From the NCBI RefSeq assembly GCF_032884065.1, contig NC_088880.1, positions 29,229,298 through 29,293,297 of the forward strand: 64,000 nucleotides of DNA, written 5' to 3'. The notes beneath the pieces were generated by a model. That model was given only the letters and a program-made list of their open reading frames with translations. It did no database searches and had not been told where the DNA came from. The stretch is from Artemia franciscana (taxonomy: Eukaryota; Arthropoda; Branchiopoda; Anostraca; Artemiidae). A program made the translations under genes and the position numbers. Below are positions 1 through 31,779 of the stretch, in pieces; the stretch's first letter is position 1; each line of letters begins with the position of its first letter.

Positions 1-157
1 TCTGTTCGGTTAATCTCATCGTAGCGTAGTGTATTTTATTTGCAGTGTATTTCTTTTTTTTCTTTTTGTTACTCCACAAGCGCCATAACTTGTTTTGATG
101 TGGGTTATAAATAAATTATTATTATTATTATTATAAGAAGGATTATTATTATTATCG
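1..157 (+). repeat. LINE-like 3' tail ending in (TTA)n
   Basis: The first 110 bases end in ...GGGTTATAAATAAATTA followed by ATT/TTA repeats to about 157. A 3' UTR ending in ATAAAT plus a short simple repeat is how CR1/L2-type non-LTR retrotransposon tails look. No coding part is visible because the window starts here. The call rests on resemblance only. Confidence 0.35.
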
Positions 158-810
158 TTTTTGTCCCTTCACTGGAAGAAAATGAATAAAACTGAACCCC
201 AGACCTTGCCCCCCCCTCCGAAATCGAAAATTTTTGCTGAATTTCTGGGTCCTTTTTTTAATTTATCAAATAAGTTTTTGCATTATTATTATTGTCTTCT
301 TCTCGAAAAAAATTTATTTCCCCTTCCACTACGAAATAAGTTACCATATACATGTTTGACGTACCTTTCATGTATTGACGTACCATGTACGTGTGTACGA
401 TAAACGATTTTATTATCAAATGCCTTACACGGTCATGCTGATCAGTAGCAATTCTTGTTATATATATAAAAAAAAAATGGCTCTAAACATATAAAAATCA
501 CGGCCATAGCCATATACCTATATATTAGGGCTTCTTTTTTATGTAACTGCACCTATTTTTCTTTTCCATAAGTTTTTCCCACCTATGTCATATTGGAAAT
601 ATATAAGCTTTCAAATTTAAGCTTCTACGAAATGAACTCTTATTTTTAGCTACAACTGCAAAAGAATTTTAAATTATTGTAAGAACAATCCCTCTGGTAG
701 ATGTAGTAACACTGAGAATAAAAAGGAAATCAAAGAAAACTAGCCAAGGGGTTGATTTGGAAGAAAATCGGTTGTATTCAGATAAATCAGTTACAATCAG
801 ATGTATCAGT
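158..810. other. Intronic sequence, nothing recognised
   Basis: AT-rich DNA, presumably part of the TLK intron upstream of exon a. The short ORF at 161-403 has low-complexity composition and no recognisable domain. I see no upstream TLK exon here or anywhere before 2819. Confidence 0.4.
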
Positions 811-811
811 G

Positions 812-1083
<272 letters not shown>

Positions 1084-1979
1084 ATCAGAGGCCTTCGGCA
1101 ACGACATTGTTGTTGAATTTGTCCGTTTCCTGATGCTTTATTTGTTTTTTAGTTTCGTCAAGTTGTTTATTAATGTCCACTACAGAACACTGTAAAACAT
1201 AAGGTTAAAATCATAGTAGGGTATTGGTAATTTTCCAAATAAAAAAATAGAAAGGGTAAAGGATTAAAAGGACAAAGTAAATGGATAGAAATACATTGAC
1301 AAAAAATGATACGATATATAACTGTGAAAAAGTGGGGTAGCATAATTGCAATGCTACTTGGCATTTTTCATGGCGAAATTTGGTTCAAATTTGAAATGGT
1401 GAAATTGGTGACATGGTGAAATTTGTTGGCAGATTTGACAGCTTTTGGAATTTTGTCGAATTCTACTACTGGTAACTTTGGAACCCTTTTCCATACCTGA
1501 TGACAAATTTGACAAAAAGATGGTTTGGCAAAAATTTGTCTATGGATCAGGTTATTCCTCGTCATGTTGCAATAATTTCCTCCAGTCTAGGGCGAGCTCC
1601 GAACTAACCGTTCCAAGTTGTCCTGAAAATCCAAAGACTTGTTCTTATTTAGAAAAAAATCTGTGCCTCATCTTATTAGGGGAGATAGTATTCTATCCTA
1701 CTCTTTCCCCTTATTAGAGGAGATTATATTCTGTCCAAACTTTCCAAGGGTGATCATTATGAAGGTCGCAGAAAGGGAGCTCATCCAACAATCTCCCTTC
1801 ATTGTCGGGACTTGATCTGAACTAAGCTCGCAATTTAGTTAATGAGAGGCCTCCTTTTTTTCATAGGACGAGTGATTTTGAATAAAAAGCAATGATTTTT
1901 TTAAAATGAAAGCCCTCGAGAGCCCCCTCGTGTTATATACAACTGGCCTAGATACTGCAGAGAAATGTATACTTGGTTA

Positions 1980-2370
1980 ATTTAAATAGTTTATTTTTTA
2001 ATTGTTGACCAAAGGTAGGTTCCAAAATTATAGATCTAATATAAAGTAGATATGGAATAGTATTTGTTTTAGCACTAAAGCTTTCATATCTTTTTTTAAA
2101 TATAATTCGTTTTTTTAGTTCTGTTAAATATTTTACTTCTGTTTTTAGTTCTAAATTTGTTTACTATTTCTTCTTTATCTATTTATACTTTTATTTCCCT
2201 CAAAATTGGGGAGTATATAAAATATAGAAACGTAATTGCAAAAAGAAGAAACACTTAGAACAAACGAAACAAGGTTTTGATTTAAAATAGGCTTAATGAC
2301 ATAACTGAATAAAAGACGTAATAAACAACAACAGAAAAGAACAAAATTTAAGAACTTAAACATTATTGTA
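1980..2370 (+). repeat. Upstream copy of an imperfect duplication within the TLK intron
   Basis: The stretch around 2030-2165 (agatatGgaatagtatttg, then TTTTAGCACTAAAGC, then TTTAGTTCTGTTA) recurs at about 2597-2760 just before exon a. The left parts are about 566 bp apart and the right parts (ghost acceptor) 434 bp apart, so the first copy has extra sequence (about 2170-2365) or the second has lost some. Confidence 0.6.
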
Positions 2371-2404
2371 TTTCAAATTTCCAGAATGTAAGGAGTCGTG
2401 CAAG
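2371..2404 (+). pseudogene. Ghost copy of the TLK exon a acceptor
   Basis: TTTCAAATTTCCAG followed by AATGTAAGGAGTCGTGCAA mirrors the real junction TTTCAAATTTTCAG and GATGCAAGGAGTCGTTG at 2805-2835. After about 20 exon bases the similarity ends. Read in the exon frame it reaches a stop after 13 codons, and no donor is visible. It is a decayed partial duplication of the exon border. Confidence 0.7.
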
Positions 2405-2818
2405 GGGTCAACAAATAGGGTACTGAGGCGGGGAGAGCTCCCCTCTTATTATAGAAGCAGACATTTTACATTTAGAACAACAAGGTTAAGATATACAAGT
2501 CTCCCAAATTGCAAATACGCATCCTTAACACTTTAGAAAACTTAATGTTTATCAATTTTAATGGTTTAGATTTTTGACTGGAGGTATAAAAATTATCAAT
2601 CTGTAGTATGAAGTGGATATAGAAAATAATGTATGCTTTAGTACTAAAGCAACTATTTAGTTCTGTTGTTTTTTTTAGTTTATATAGTTTTAATTGTTAG
2701 ATTTTAAGTAAGTTTTACTTCAGATATATATTTCAATTCTGTTAGATATATTTTTGTATTTGCTAGTTGCCTGTTGTATTTTCTCCTGGCTTTATCATAT
2801 TTCTTTTCAAATTTTCAG

Positions 2819-21905
<19,087 letters not shown>

Positions 21906-22150
21906 TTAGATATTTTAGGTATGGGGTGAACAAATCATGTGCTTTTGTTTTGCTTTTTTTTTTAGTTTTTATAATTCACTTTTAGCATTTATGAAAACCA
22001 TAAAAAAAGGTGAATTGATTTTTTGTCTGATAGAAAAATTTATTCGTGACGATATCCATCCTTACTGGGACCAAACTATAAGTTTTCTCAGGGGGGATGG
22101 CAGGTTTGTAATATGCCCCCCCCCCTCCGAAGGAAACTAAAAATAAAAAA
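21906..22150 (+). other. Candidate TLK 3' UTR
   Basis: AT-rich sequence after the TLK stop with an AATAAA hexamer at 22142-22147 that could be the poly(A) signal. It contains a G-run and a C-run (about 22091-22128), typical of repeat fragments elsewhere in the window. The true transcript end is not known. Confidence 0.3.
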
Positions 22151-22304
22151 AGAAGAAATTGCACAAGTTGGCAACCCTGGCAGCTATTTAAATAGAACTT
22201 AAGATAAACCACTCTGTGTAGCAGAGTTGAAGACTGTTGACCCCGAGATCGGTCCAGAGGACATTCATTTAAGAATGGCCCAATTTGACAGACACTTATT
22301 TGCC

Positions 22305-22472
22305 TCTCATCCTAGGCAAATTAACGGTCCTGTGTCGCTTTTAAATTGTTGGTTCAACCTGCCTAAGACCATGGGTTAGGCGTCCCTTGTTCACCTCTCA
22401 TTCCAGGCAATCTAATGGTCCTATGTCAATTTTAAATTCTTCGTCAACTTGCCTGAGACTCTAGGCAGGCGT
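22305..22472. repeat. 92-bp tandem duplication downstream of TLK
   Basis: CCTCTCATCCTAGGCAAATTAACGGTCCTGTGTC...GCCTAAGACC is followed about 92 bp on by CCTCTCATTCCAGGCAAT...GGTCCTATGTC...GCCTGAGACT. Two diverged copies. Confidence 0.75.
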
Positions 22473-23239
22473 GACTAGCTAAAACATAAGAAACAAATAT
22501 TGGTCCAATAAGAGACGCACACTTACTCCCGCCCTTTACCCTTGCCAAATTAACAAAATAATTGAAAAACTATAGGTTCTATCACTATCTTTGCTCTATG
22601 ACTATCTACCTTGGATTCTACTATCCCAGGAATGATGCATGGACGAATAATAGATAGACATACCTATTAACGAACGAACTAACATCTTTTTTATACAATC
22701 CTAGTAAGGGAGGGGGGGTTAATGCTAGGTTTGCTTCTGACTATGTATCTTGGCTTTTTCTACAATTAGCCATGGCTTGATGACCACAACTATTCCATTT
22801 TTATTCAAATCCCTCACTCCCTCCCTGCTCCCAAAAAGAATTGGAAAGAAGCCTGAAAACGCACTTTCTCCTTATTTTGACCCCCCCCCCCAAGGGTGTG
22901 CAGCCAGTTTTATTACCGTAGATGTATAATCCTTTACGACATACTACATAATCTACATAACAACCGAGGAGTAAATACAGAAGTAAAGGGCTGATTGCAG
23001 TTCAACACCCTCCCTTCAACGCAGTTACTTTTTAAGTTTCTTTCTGTGTGTATCTCAGAGACAAATGTTGTGTCTAGATTTTGTAGTTATATGTTTCTGG
23101 TGTCGGGTTAATAAGTCACGCCCTTTTGTGTTTTTCTTGTGTTGTGCCGTGCATTGTTTAGGAAAGCTATTGGTGGGTTTTATATAAATATTGTATAAGA
23201 CGTTATGTAAACTATCAAATATATCCTTTAAAGAAGGTT

Positions 23240-23437
23240 CGAATAGAAAAGTAAAATATTAAAAAAAATAAAATTATTTATATATAATTAATTAATAATT
23301 TATTATAATATATTAATAATTATATTTGTATAATATATGTAATATTATTTATAATTAATAATATATATAAGTTTTATAATTTATATTATTAATTAATAAT
23401 AATTAATTAGTAATTATTAATAATTAATTAATATATC
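23240..23437. repeat. AT-only low-complexity tract
   Basis: About 200 bp of TAATTA/TATAAT patterns before the (AT)n tract, similar in style to 14938-15145. Confidence 0.8.
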
Positions 23438-23448
23438 ATATATATATA

Positions 23449-23534
<86 letters not shown>

Positions 23535-23535
23535 A
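23438..23535. repeat. (AT)n microsatellite
   Basis: About 95 bp of AT dinucleotide with ATGTATATATA interruption at the right end. The flank TTTATAAGACGTTATGTAAACTA...AAGAAGG..C is present on both sides (23195 and 23540), so the tract sits inside a direct duplication. Confidence 0.95.
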
Positions 23536-23707
23536 ATATTTTATAAGACGTTATGTAAACTACCAAATAATCTTTTAAAGAAGGCTCAAATAGAAAAGTA
23601 ATGACAATTTTATTTTCATTAACAAATCTGCTGGCATTAAAAACAAAGTAAAATAAGGAAATTAAGTAATTTTTATTAGACAAATATATTTATTATAATA
23701 ATAATCA

Positions 23708-23857
<150 letters not shown>

Positions 23858-23955
23858 AATCATTTTACTAATTTGCATGTATTTCACAAGTTTTACCTAA
23901 CATAGGGATACCATAAAATGCCTATAAGGTAGACGCTCCACCTTGCCGGGTAAGG

Positions 23956-24245
23956 AAAGTAAAGCGTCGAAACCCATTTAGGCTGGTGATATGCCTATGT
24001 TAAGCCCTAATGGAAGGTAATTACTTGGAAATATCTTGTTAATTTTATGGTGCTTCTGCTTTTAAATTTATAACGGCTTATATTTATTAATAACGACGTT
24101 GCATAAATTTGGTTGACGATTGGGTCATGCTGTTCTGTCCTGGGTAATTGGATAGATGATTAAGGTTAAGACCTCATTCAAGTGCTCATTTATCTCAATT
24201 GCTGGATTAGAAAGACAATTTTTTCCCTCTTTTCTCTCTCTTTCC
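23956..24245 (+). repeat. Dispersed repeat, copy 2 (partner at 7936-8225)
   Basis: Same ordered blocks as the first copy, 16 kb away in the same orientation, and flanked on both sides by (AT)n tracts. Confidence 0.7.
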
Positions 24246-24272
24246 TTAAGCCAAGTTATTATCTCTGAAACA

Positions 24273-24282
24273 TTATATATAT

Positions 24283-24371
<89 letters not shown>
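24273..24371. repeat. (AT)n microsatellite
   Basis: About 95 bp of AT dinucleotide with ACATACAT interruption at the left end. Confidence 0.97.
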
Positions 24372-24372
<1 letters not shown>

Positions 24373-25960
24373 CAAAAACAAAATATTAAATAATTCTTTT
24401 CTCTCTGTATAATATTGTCATATCAAAGAAGTGATCTTCCAGCTCTTATACAATCCTTAGATCAAAAATTAGATTTTACCGTAACAATTAAAAACTAAGA
24501 AAAAAAAGCAATTGGTAGTACATCAGACTCTTACAGCCTGTATATATAGGGAGAACAACTATATTATTCAATAATAAAAAATCAAATCAAAAACGGTTGC
24601 TAGCCATTCAACCATGTTCTAACAGTTGAATTTATCTTCAAGGAAAATACTTATTGCGAAAAAAAAAACGAAAAAAAAAACAACAAACAAACAAGACTAA
24701 CAAGACTTTTCAAATGGGTTTTATAAGTTATCCATTTGATCGATTTTCACGTTACCCAGCATCCCCTCTTCACCTTCACCTCTTACCCAACATCGCTCTA
24801 ATATTTCATATTCCAATATTGGAATATTATAATATTCTTATAATTCTAATCATTGTAATATTCCAATATTCCTTGGAATGAAGTTTTTTTGTGCAGAGTT
24901 TCTGGACTTTGCTTGTGTTTGCACCAAGTCAATCAGTAGAAAAAAATTTCCCTGGCCATGCGAGAGGGTGGGGAAGGGAAGTAAGTCGTCAATGAGATGA
25001 GTAAGGTCAGTGAGATATGTTTAATACAAATATCTCGGTGTCCTTGTCTTTCAAAGCATGAAAGATATTGGGGCGTAATGCCGAATGAGTCCTAAGGACC
25101 AAAACACATACATATAAGAATACTAAAGTAAATGGTAGTCCGAAATCAAAACTCGGAAATCTGTGTTCTCACTCTATAAATGATGCGATGTTGGACAGAT
25201 TTATCGCTGTTTCAACTGGCCTGTTGTGAGATGCATCGCTAGAATTTATCCATATTAAACATTATTCTGATACTAAATAAAAACTCTGCACCGGAATCCA
25301 CGGGTGTTCACACTCCCCCTCCCCCATGACATGGTCATTCTTTAAGTCTACCTAATCCTATTTTATTCTTGCATTGATCAGTAAATTTAAAAAAAAAAAA
25401 ATTAAGAATGCCAAAAGTCACAAGCATGAATATTTTCAAATGCAATAGAAGGACACGATAAAATAAGTTTCAAGTAGTGGTTCTAAAATTATAAATACAT
25501 TTTTAAAACCAAATTCATAAAAAAGTTTCACAATGCAGTTGGAAGTTGGAACTTTGAAAGTGGGGAAGGGGATGTGTGTGTGATATATTTTGTAACTTTA
25601 ATAACTATGCACATTTTTTAAAGGATTTTAAATGGTTTATTTTACTCTTTGTAGTCTCAATGAATTTCAAGTTGCCGCAAGAAATATAAATAAAAATACT
25701 AAAATAAGATAGTTTAATGGCCTTCCAAAATCATAACCATAATCTTCATATTTTAGGTGATTCTGAATTAGACGTATATACCTGCTTTATCGATTGATGA
25801 CGCATTAGAAAGCTATGTTTTGATGACCACTATCATTTTAAACATGATTGTATCATCGCTTTCTATACTGTCGTGATTATGACCTGAAGGGGATAATACT
25901 TTGTAGATATTGCCATTCTGTCATTAGTTCTTTGGTGATTGCGTCATAAGAATGCTTTAT
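24372..25960. other. Intergenic, nothing recognised
   Basis: AT-rich. A palindromic patch TTCCAATATTGGAATATTA with a second AATATTCCAATATTCC lies at 24800-24872. A-runs and short frames are without domain. Confidence 0.4.
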
Positions 25961-26039
25961 GTATGCGTCATATATTTTATTATATTTAGCTCTTTTATGT
26001 ATGCCTTAATTTCAGAGTAATATTTTCGTTTCTTTTTAG

Positions 26040-26095
26040 ATTATTTGTATTAATTAAGATAGAAAATGCCCCGCTTCAACCTTCGGGCAGGGGGG
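26040..26095 (+). pseudogene. Ghost copy of the candidate exon at 26734
   Basis: TTTCTTTTTAG followed by ATTATTTGTATTAATTAAGA, then GAAAATGCCCCGCTTCAACC, parallels the 26734 junction. Similarity extends upstream (TTTTAAT/TTCAGAGTAATATTT against TTTTAAGTAATATTT). It ends in a G-run and is probably non-functional. Confidence 0.55.
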
Positions 26096-26733
26096 GGGGA
26101 CTAGTTGCACTCCGAAGACTTATCAGTATCCTTATCAACATGCCTTGAAAGTTTCAACTTTATACCCTATTGCTGATACGCCCTTTTAATCAAAATCATG
26201 CACGTAGTTTTTCTTGATTGTGCTCAGCATCCCCTTCAACATTTTTTGAAAGTTTCACCTTAATACCCTAAGCTTTTTGGAGACTCATGGTCAAACATGA
26301 CCCTCTTTTTCCAATAACAAACTTTATATGTAAATAATGGGCAACTTGTATAACTTACAGCCCTTACCACAGGGGTAATGTGGGGCTATGTCATACCTGG
26401 AGGTATAGTTACTTGACCTTTAGACTATTTGGAAGAAAATGGCTATTTCACAATTTTATTGGATATCTTTGGGGGGAGGGCAGCTAAAAATGGTTTGGGA
26501 GGGTAACTGGCTACCCTTCCGCTCAGTTTTGACTCTTAAAAGGGGCACATGAAATTTTAAGTTCCAATCGAATGAGTCCCCTTCGAGATTTCGAAAACCA
26601 TTCCTTCTATATAAAGTGGCTCTGAAAAAAAAAAATCATACATTGAAGCCATATGGCTCTTTACTGTAGTCTCTGATAAGATTTAGCCATTTTTATTTAT
26701 ACTTCAATTTTAAGTAATATTTCCCTTTTTTAG

Positions 26734-26998
26734 ATTATTTGTATTGATGAAGAAAGAAAATGGCCCGCTTCGACAATTTGAATGAACCACGAGTGACTGT
26801 GATTACTCTCAACGCCATCTATCCAACTACTGAGGATGCATTTTTTATGGCAAAAATGAGACAAGCTTTTTAAGATATTTATTTTTCTTCTCTAAATGGG
26901 GAAATTGTTTTTAAACTCTGAAGCAATATTGAAATGAAATGGATTCCATCGTGTGAAAGCTTTACTGTGATCTGTGGTTTAAATAAAACAAGACTTTT
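26734..26998 (+). CDS. Candidate terminal exon with a 37-residue ORF (hypothetical)
   Basis: A good acceptor (TTCCCTTTTTTAG, ending 26733) is followed by an ATG at 26760 in strong context (AAAATGG) and a 37-codon ORF to TAA at 26871-26873, beginning MARFDNLNEPRVTV. AATAAA lies at 26982-26987, about 110 bp after the stop. The base composition of the ORF is more balanced than its surroundings. It could be the last exon of a small gene or a distal 3' UTR exon. I recognise no family. An imperfect copy of the junction lies 694 bp upstream. Confidence 0.35.
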
Positions 26999-27294
26999 CA
27001 AAGCCCAAGCTGAGAAATATTTGATTTGAAAACTTGCTGGCCGAGGTGTTATATTTGAAATTAGTTGTTTTTATTTTCTCTCTCTCTCTTGCGTATTTAA
27101 AAACAATATCATTCACTTTTCTTTCTCTTTTTTGTTTGTTTATTTTGTTTGTCAGTGATTTAATATTATGAAACTATTTGTTCGCCTCAATTATAAATAC
27201 GAATCCAGTTCAGCTAAACAAATTACTCGTAGGCTTTTTCTCGGAAGGATTTCAGCTCTTTTTGCGATATTTTGGTGGCAGCAGTGCTAAAGTC

Positions 27295-28500
27295 ACTGGG
27301 CTATAAGACAACGTTTTAGTAATACGGTAGATAACGTTCTACTTGCCGTAACGTTGTACGGCAAGTATGGTAAAGGCACCAAGCTGTGAGACATCGTTTT
27401 AACACGATAAAACAACGTTATGGTAAGTACCGTTCTACTTGCTGTAAGGTTATACGGTAAAGACAATATGCTCTGAGACATCGTTCTAATACGATAAAAC
27501 AACGTTACGGTAAGTAACATTCTACTTACTGTATCGTTGTACGGTAAACGTATCAAACTATCAGGCATTGTTTTGATAGGATAAAACAATGTTACAGTAA
27601 AAAAAACATTCTGCTTACCGTAACTTTGTATGGTAAGTACGGTAAGGTACTAAACTATAAGACATAATTTTAATACAATAAAACAACGTTATGGTAAATA
27701 CCGTTCTACTTACTTTAACGTTGTAAGTTAAAGGCACTAAGCTATGAAAACTCGTTTTAATACGTTAAAACGGCGTTGCGGTAAGTAACGTTCTACTCAT
27801 TTTAACGGTGCACCTACAAGTACGGTAAAAATACTAAGCTATGAGACATCGTTTTAATACGACAAAACAACATTGTGGTAAGTAACATTCTACTTATCGT
27901 GACGTTGTGCCTTAAGCACTATTAAGGGAGTAGGCTACGAGACATCGCTTTAATACGATGAACAACATTACAGATTACAGATAGTACCGTTCTACTTACT
28001 TTAACGTCCTGTGGTAAAAGCACTAAGTGATGAGCCATCGTTTTAATACGGTACAACAACATTACTGTAAGTAACGTTCGGTTTATCATGAATTTGTACG
28101 GTGAAGGGCCCTAAGTTATGAGCCATCGTTTTAATACGGTACAACAACATTACTGTAAGTAACGTTCGGTTTATCATGAATTTGTACGGTAAAGGGCACT
28201 AAGTTATGAGCCATCGTTTTAATACGGTACAACAACATTACTGCAAGTAATGTTCGGTTTATCATGAATTTGTACGGTAAAGGGCACTAAGTTATGAGCC
28301 ATCGTTTTAATACGGTACAACAACATTACTGCAAGCAATGTTCGGTTTATCATGAATTTGTACGGTAAAGGGCCCTAAGCTATGAGACATCGCTTTAATC
28401 GGGTAAGACAACATTCCGGTAAGTTTCGTCCTACTATCCGTAATGTTGTACAGTAAAGGCACTAAGCTATGAGAGATGGTTTAATACAATACAATAACGT
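27295..28500. repeat. 88-bp minisatellite array, about 13 units
   Basis: The marker TGAGACATCGTTTTAATACG recurs about every 88 bp. Clean successive positions are 28031, 28119, 28207, 28295 and 28383, each exactly 88 bp apart. The four central units are nearly identical (TGAGCCATCG... CGGTTTATCATGAATTTGTA), while units on the left are diverged, so the array has expanded recently in its centre. Each unit carries short opposed ACGGTAA/TTACCGT motifs. The minus-strand frame at 27293-27589 is repeat-derived. Confidence 0.95.
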
Positions 28501-28509
28501 TCTGACAGC

Positions 28510-31270
28510 AAACACATGATTAGTACCTTCTGAGACCACTGAAAATACATGATTTACGGTGGAAGAAAAGTGAATAAAAATAATGAAGAAAGAAAAAACA
28601 AAGGAAGGAGATTTTCAAACAGCGAATAAAACGAAAAGATAAAGAAATTACTTTGGTAATAACCTTGTGGCCGTGATTCTCTGGCTGTTTATTTATTTAA
28701 GATCTCTTATTTGTATTTTGTTCTTTCTGTTTGAGAAACCTCAAGTTTTTTTTTGCACCGAAGACGGCTGGACTGGGTTTTTCCCCCGAAATATTTGCTT
28801 CTTTTTGTTCAGTGGCAAAAAATCACCTTCGTTGTTTTTTTCTCAATTATTTTTCTTTGTTGTTTTCCCATATATTATATATAGCCGGTGTGATCTTGGA
28901 AGATATGAACGTTTTAATTATTGAACAAAAACTTGAAAAATGAATTCCGTGTTTTCACTGAACTTCACCATAGTGTAGCTCAGCCTCTCCATGTGGATTA
29001 ATTCCTTTTAGTCTTTCTTCCTCGTAATCATCATTTTTTGCATAACTATCATTATTATTTGTATTGCTAAAAATAAACTGTAAAACTAAACAAATGACCT
29101 TTGCTTTATAAATGATAAATTTTTATTATTATTATTTTCTCATCAGTATAATTTTTTTTTTGAAATTTGCAATTGTTAGAGGGTGTGAGAAGAGGCGTAA
29201 ACAAATTTGCAAATGGAACTGGCCTTGTCTAGAGTCAATCAAATGACCAGGTGTTTGACCAAGGGGATTTCCTCCAAATTCGACAAAAGAATTTTGGTTT
29301 TTAAAAGAGTTATCTTGAAGCAGTAAAACTACGTTAGATAGGCTACATAAAAACTGAGTAGACAAATTGATACAGGTTAGCACAAAGAGTATACTTTTCA
29401 ATTTAAGAGTAAAATCGGTGCACAACAAATTTTGTTTTACCTTTTTTTTAAACCTCTTTTGTGGTTTTAAAAGGTGATACTCAAGGATCAAACCTTGTAG
29501 AATGAGCATTCTAATGAAGTCATTTCTTGTTCATGCAACGCAACATTTTTCTATGTGCAGTATTACTTGATTGAGAGCATTCATCAGTCAGATGCTATCG
29601 ATTTAGAGCTAGTTCCCACATGCTTCAATTACCGGAAAACTATATTTGAATGATACATTTCTTTTACGACAAAAATAGCACACTAATATTTGGAATATCG
29701 CTAGCATGATAGGGAAAATTCACAACTACCTCATTCCGCAGAAAACGAGTTTCAATTCATCGGCTTAACCGACTGATGTTGGTTCATCGGTTTTCCGACT
29801 GATGTTGCTCCACAATCTTCTAGGGACGCCAAAGTTGTTTGACGTAACATATTCCGCCAAAACTTAAGAGCTAGAGTGTTTTTCAAGTCTAAAAAGTCTG
29901 TACTAATTCAATACGGGCGTATTTCCTGCTAGCTTTCGAACTAGGATGGCTTTCTAGATTAGTGCTAATTTTAAGTGTTTTTAGGCAGATTTGAGAAATT
30001 ATGCAATTGTGTTGGAATAGTTTTGGTACAAGATTTAAGGATTTACTTACTAGTTCGCTGTCTGATAGATTGGGCAATCAAAGCTTTTTTGGCTCCTTAG
30101 CTAAAAAAGAATACACCTTCCCTTCTGAAAAAAAACTATCATTCGCGCTATTGTGGTCTTAAAACACTGTCCAGCCCTTTGGTGGTTGATATTTTGGTGA
30201 GTCATCATATTAAAAACAATGAGACGCTAGATTAACTACGGTAAGTTAAAAGGCGTTATGTTACACAGCATAGATTTAGCAGGGGAATGAAGAAAGAAAA
30301 ATTCATTCTAGGTTTTCTAACTGTAAGGACTAACTGTTTTTTTAAAGGAAGTTTTTTTGTGGGGCGTGGATTTGGAATTACGGACATCATTCTAAACAAC
30401 AAACAGCTTTGACAAACTTATTCAACGTTTAGTTTAATAACCTTACAGACGCCTACCCAAGAACTTCTTGGAGTTAGTTTTGGCAACTTCATTAAAAAAT
30501 TGGCTTTGGGGTTAGGGAAATTACAAACTACTTTACCATATGCGGGGCCGGATTAAAATCTTTGGCACCCCTAGGCCCAAGCGTTTTGGCACTCCTAGGC
30601 CAAAACATTTTTTCTCGGGGAGATACAGAGATTTACAGGAAAATACTCGAAGGTTCTGGAATTGTGGAAGCCCTGGACACAAGGCAACTGATGAGTGATG
30701 AACCAAAAGTAATGCAAGAGAGAGCTGATACCGAATTATCAGCTCCCATTCTGCGGAGATATCTGACAATTTATAAGTGGCTGCGGAATTCCTGTGTTGT
30801 TTTAAAATCACTTTTCTCTCAACAGGCAGCGTAACAGCGAAGTGCACCAGGCCCTTTCTCCACAAGTGCATCAGTCGAGTTCGGGTTAAGAAAAAAAAAT
30901 CGCTCAGTGTTCTTTTTTTTTTCTTTTCTTTTTTTTGCGTCCTTCGGCATTATCCGACGATAGGCTCCGATCGTATGCGCAAGTCCTGACCTGACTATAT
31001 CCACTTCATAAGTACAAATCGGGAGCTTCTCCTAGTTGACATACAAATGAAAAAAGTTCACAGCCAACTGAAGAATGATGTATTTGGGATAAATTATAGA
31101 ACTAAATGTATCTGACTCTCTATGACCAAGAATAGAAAATAAATTGAAAAAAAAAGAATTTATGCATATATTGAAAACCGAACTAGATGGAAGAAAACAG
31201 ATTAACCTTATAGAAAGAAATTGCTTAATTCGAAGGGGTGTGTCAAAGAGTATGAGCAACATGCAAGAGC
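28510..31270. other. Intergenic, no gene supported
   Basis: AT-rich DNA. Open frames at 29132-29509 (-) and 30562-30834 (+) have no recognised domain. The latter starts in GGCACCCCTAGGCCCAAGCG and GGCACTCCTAGGCCAAA, two near-identical 21-bp pieces that look like a transposon end. The sequence CATCGG(C/T)TT(A/T)(A/T)CCGACTGATGTTG occurs twice at 29758-29806. Confidence 0.4.
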
Positions 31271-31272
31271 TG

Positions 31273-31507
31273 AAACTGGCACTAGTGTCGAGAAAAGAAA
31301 CACCATTGCCATCTAGCATTCGGTGTCTTCACATATTTTCAAGCCCTTGAATTTGTTTCTCTTATAAACTCAGGTTAAACAGTTATTATTAGACTCATTT
31401 TACCAACTACATTAATTTTACGTATCATTACATTGAAAAAAAAAATACAAAGAAACACCAAGCATTAGATAGTGTTGTGGTTTTTTTTGTCGACACTAGC
31501 ACCAGTT
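31273..31507. mobile_element. Short inverted-repeat (MITE-like) element
   Basis: The left arm, 31273-31326 (AACTGGCACTAGTGTCGAGA ... CATTCGGTGT), is the imperfect reverse complement of 31455-31507 (ACACCAAGCATTAGATAGTG ... CGACACTAGCACCAGTT). Arms are about 53 bp and the spacer about 128 bp. No coding capacity; no target duplication is clear. Confidence 0.7.
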
Positions 31508-31779
31508 TTTTTAATGCTATCATTCCACGGTTCAACCTAGATGAAAAGATAGAATCACTTTTTCCCGCATAAATTGTGCAAAGCAAAGCAAGATATACAA
31601 CTATTTTTCCGATATAAAAAAAAAACAATGACTATAAGATTCAGACTGCAAAATTTAATATTCGGTAACAACATAATTAAATCATCCAACAGAAGGATCG
31701 ATTTTAGGCCCCTGCTGGCTTGTAGACAGGACACCACATTTGCCAACTCATGCTCCTTCCAGAGCCCTTTTTAGGGCTA

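Noticed and set aside
27295-28500. CRISPR-like regular array
   Set aside because: The 88-bp repeat has no distinct unique spacers and the context is eukaryotic; it is a minisatellite.
29132-29509. 125-codon minus-strand frame
   Set aside because: Composition follows AT-rich background, with Leu/Phe/Lys runs; no domain, splice signals or repeat structure supports it.
30562-30834. 90-codon plus-strand frame
   Set aside because: It begins inside a duplicated transposon-end-like sequence and shows no domain; overlapping frames on the opposite strand are equally long.
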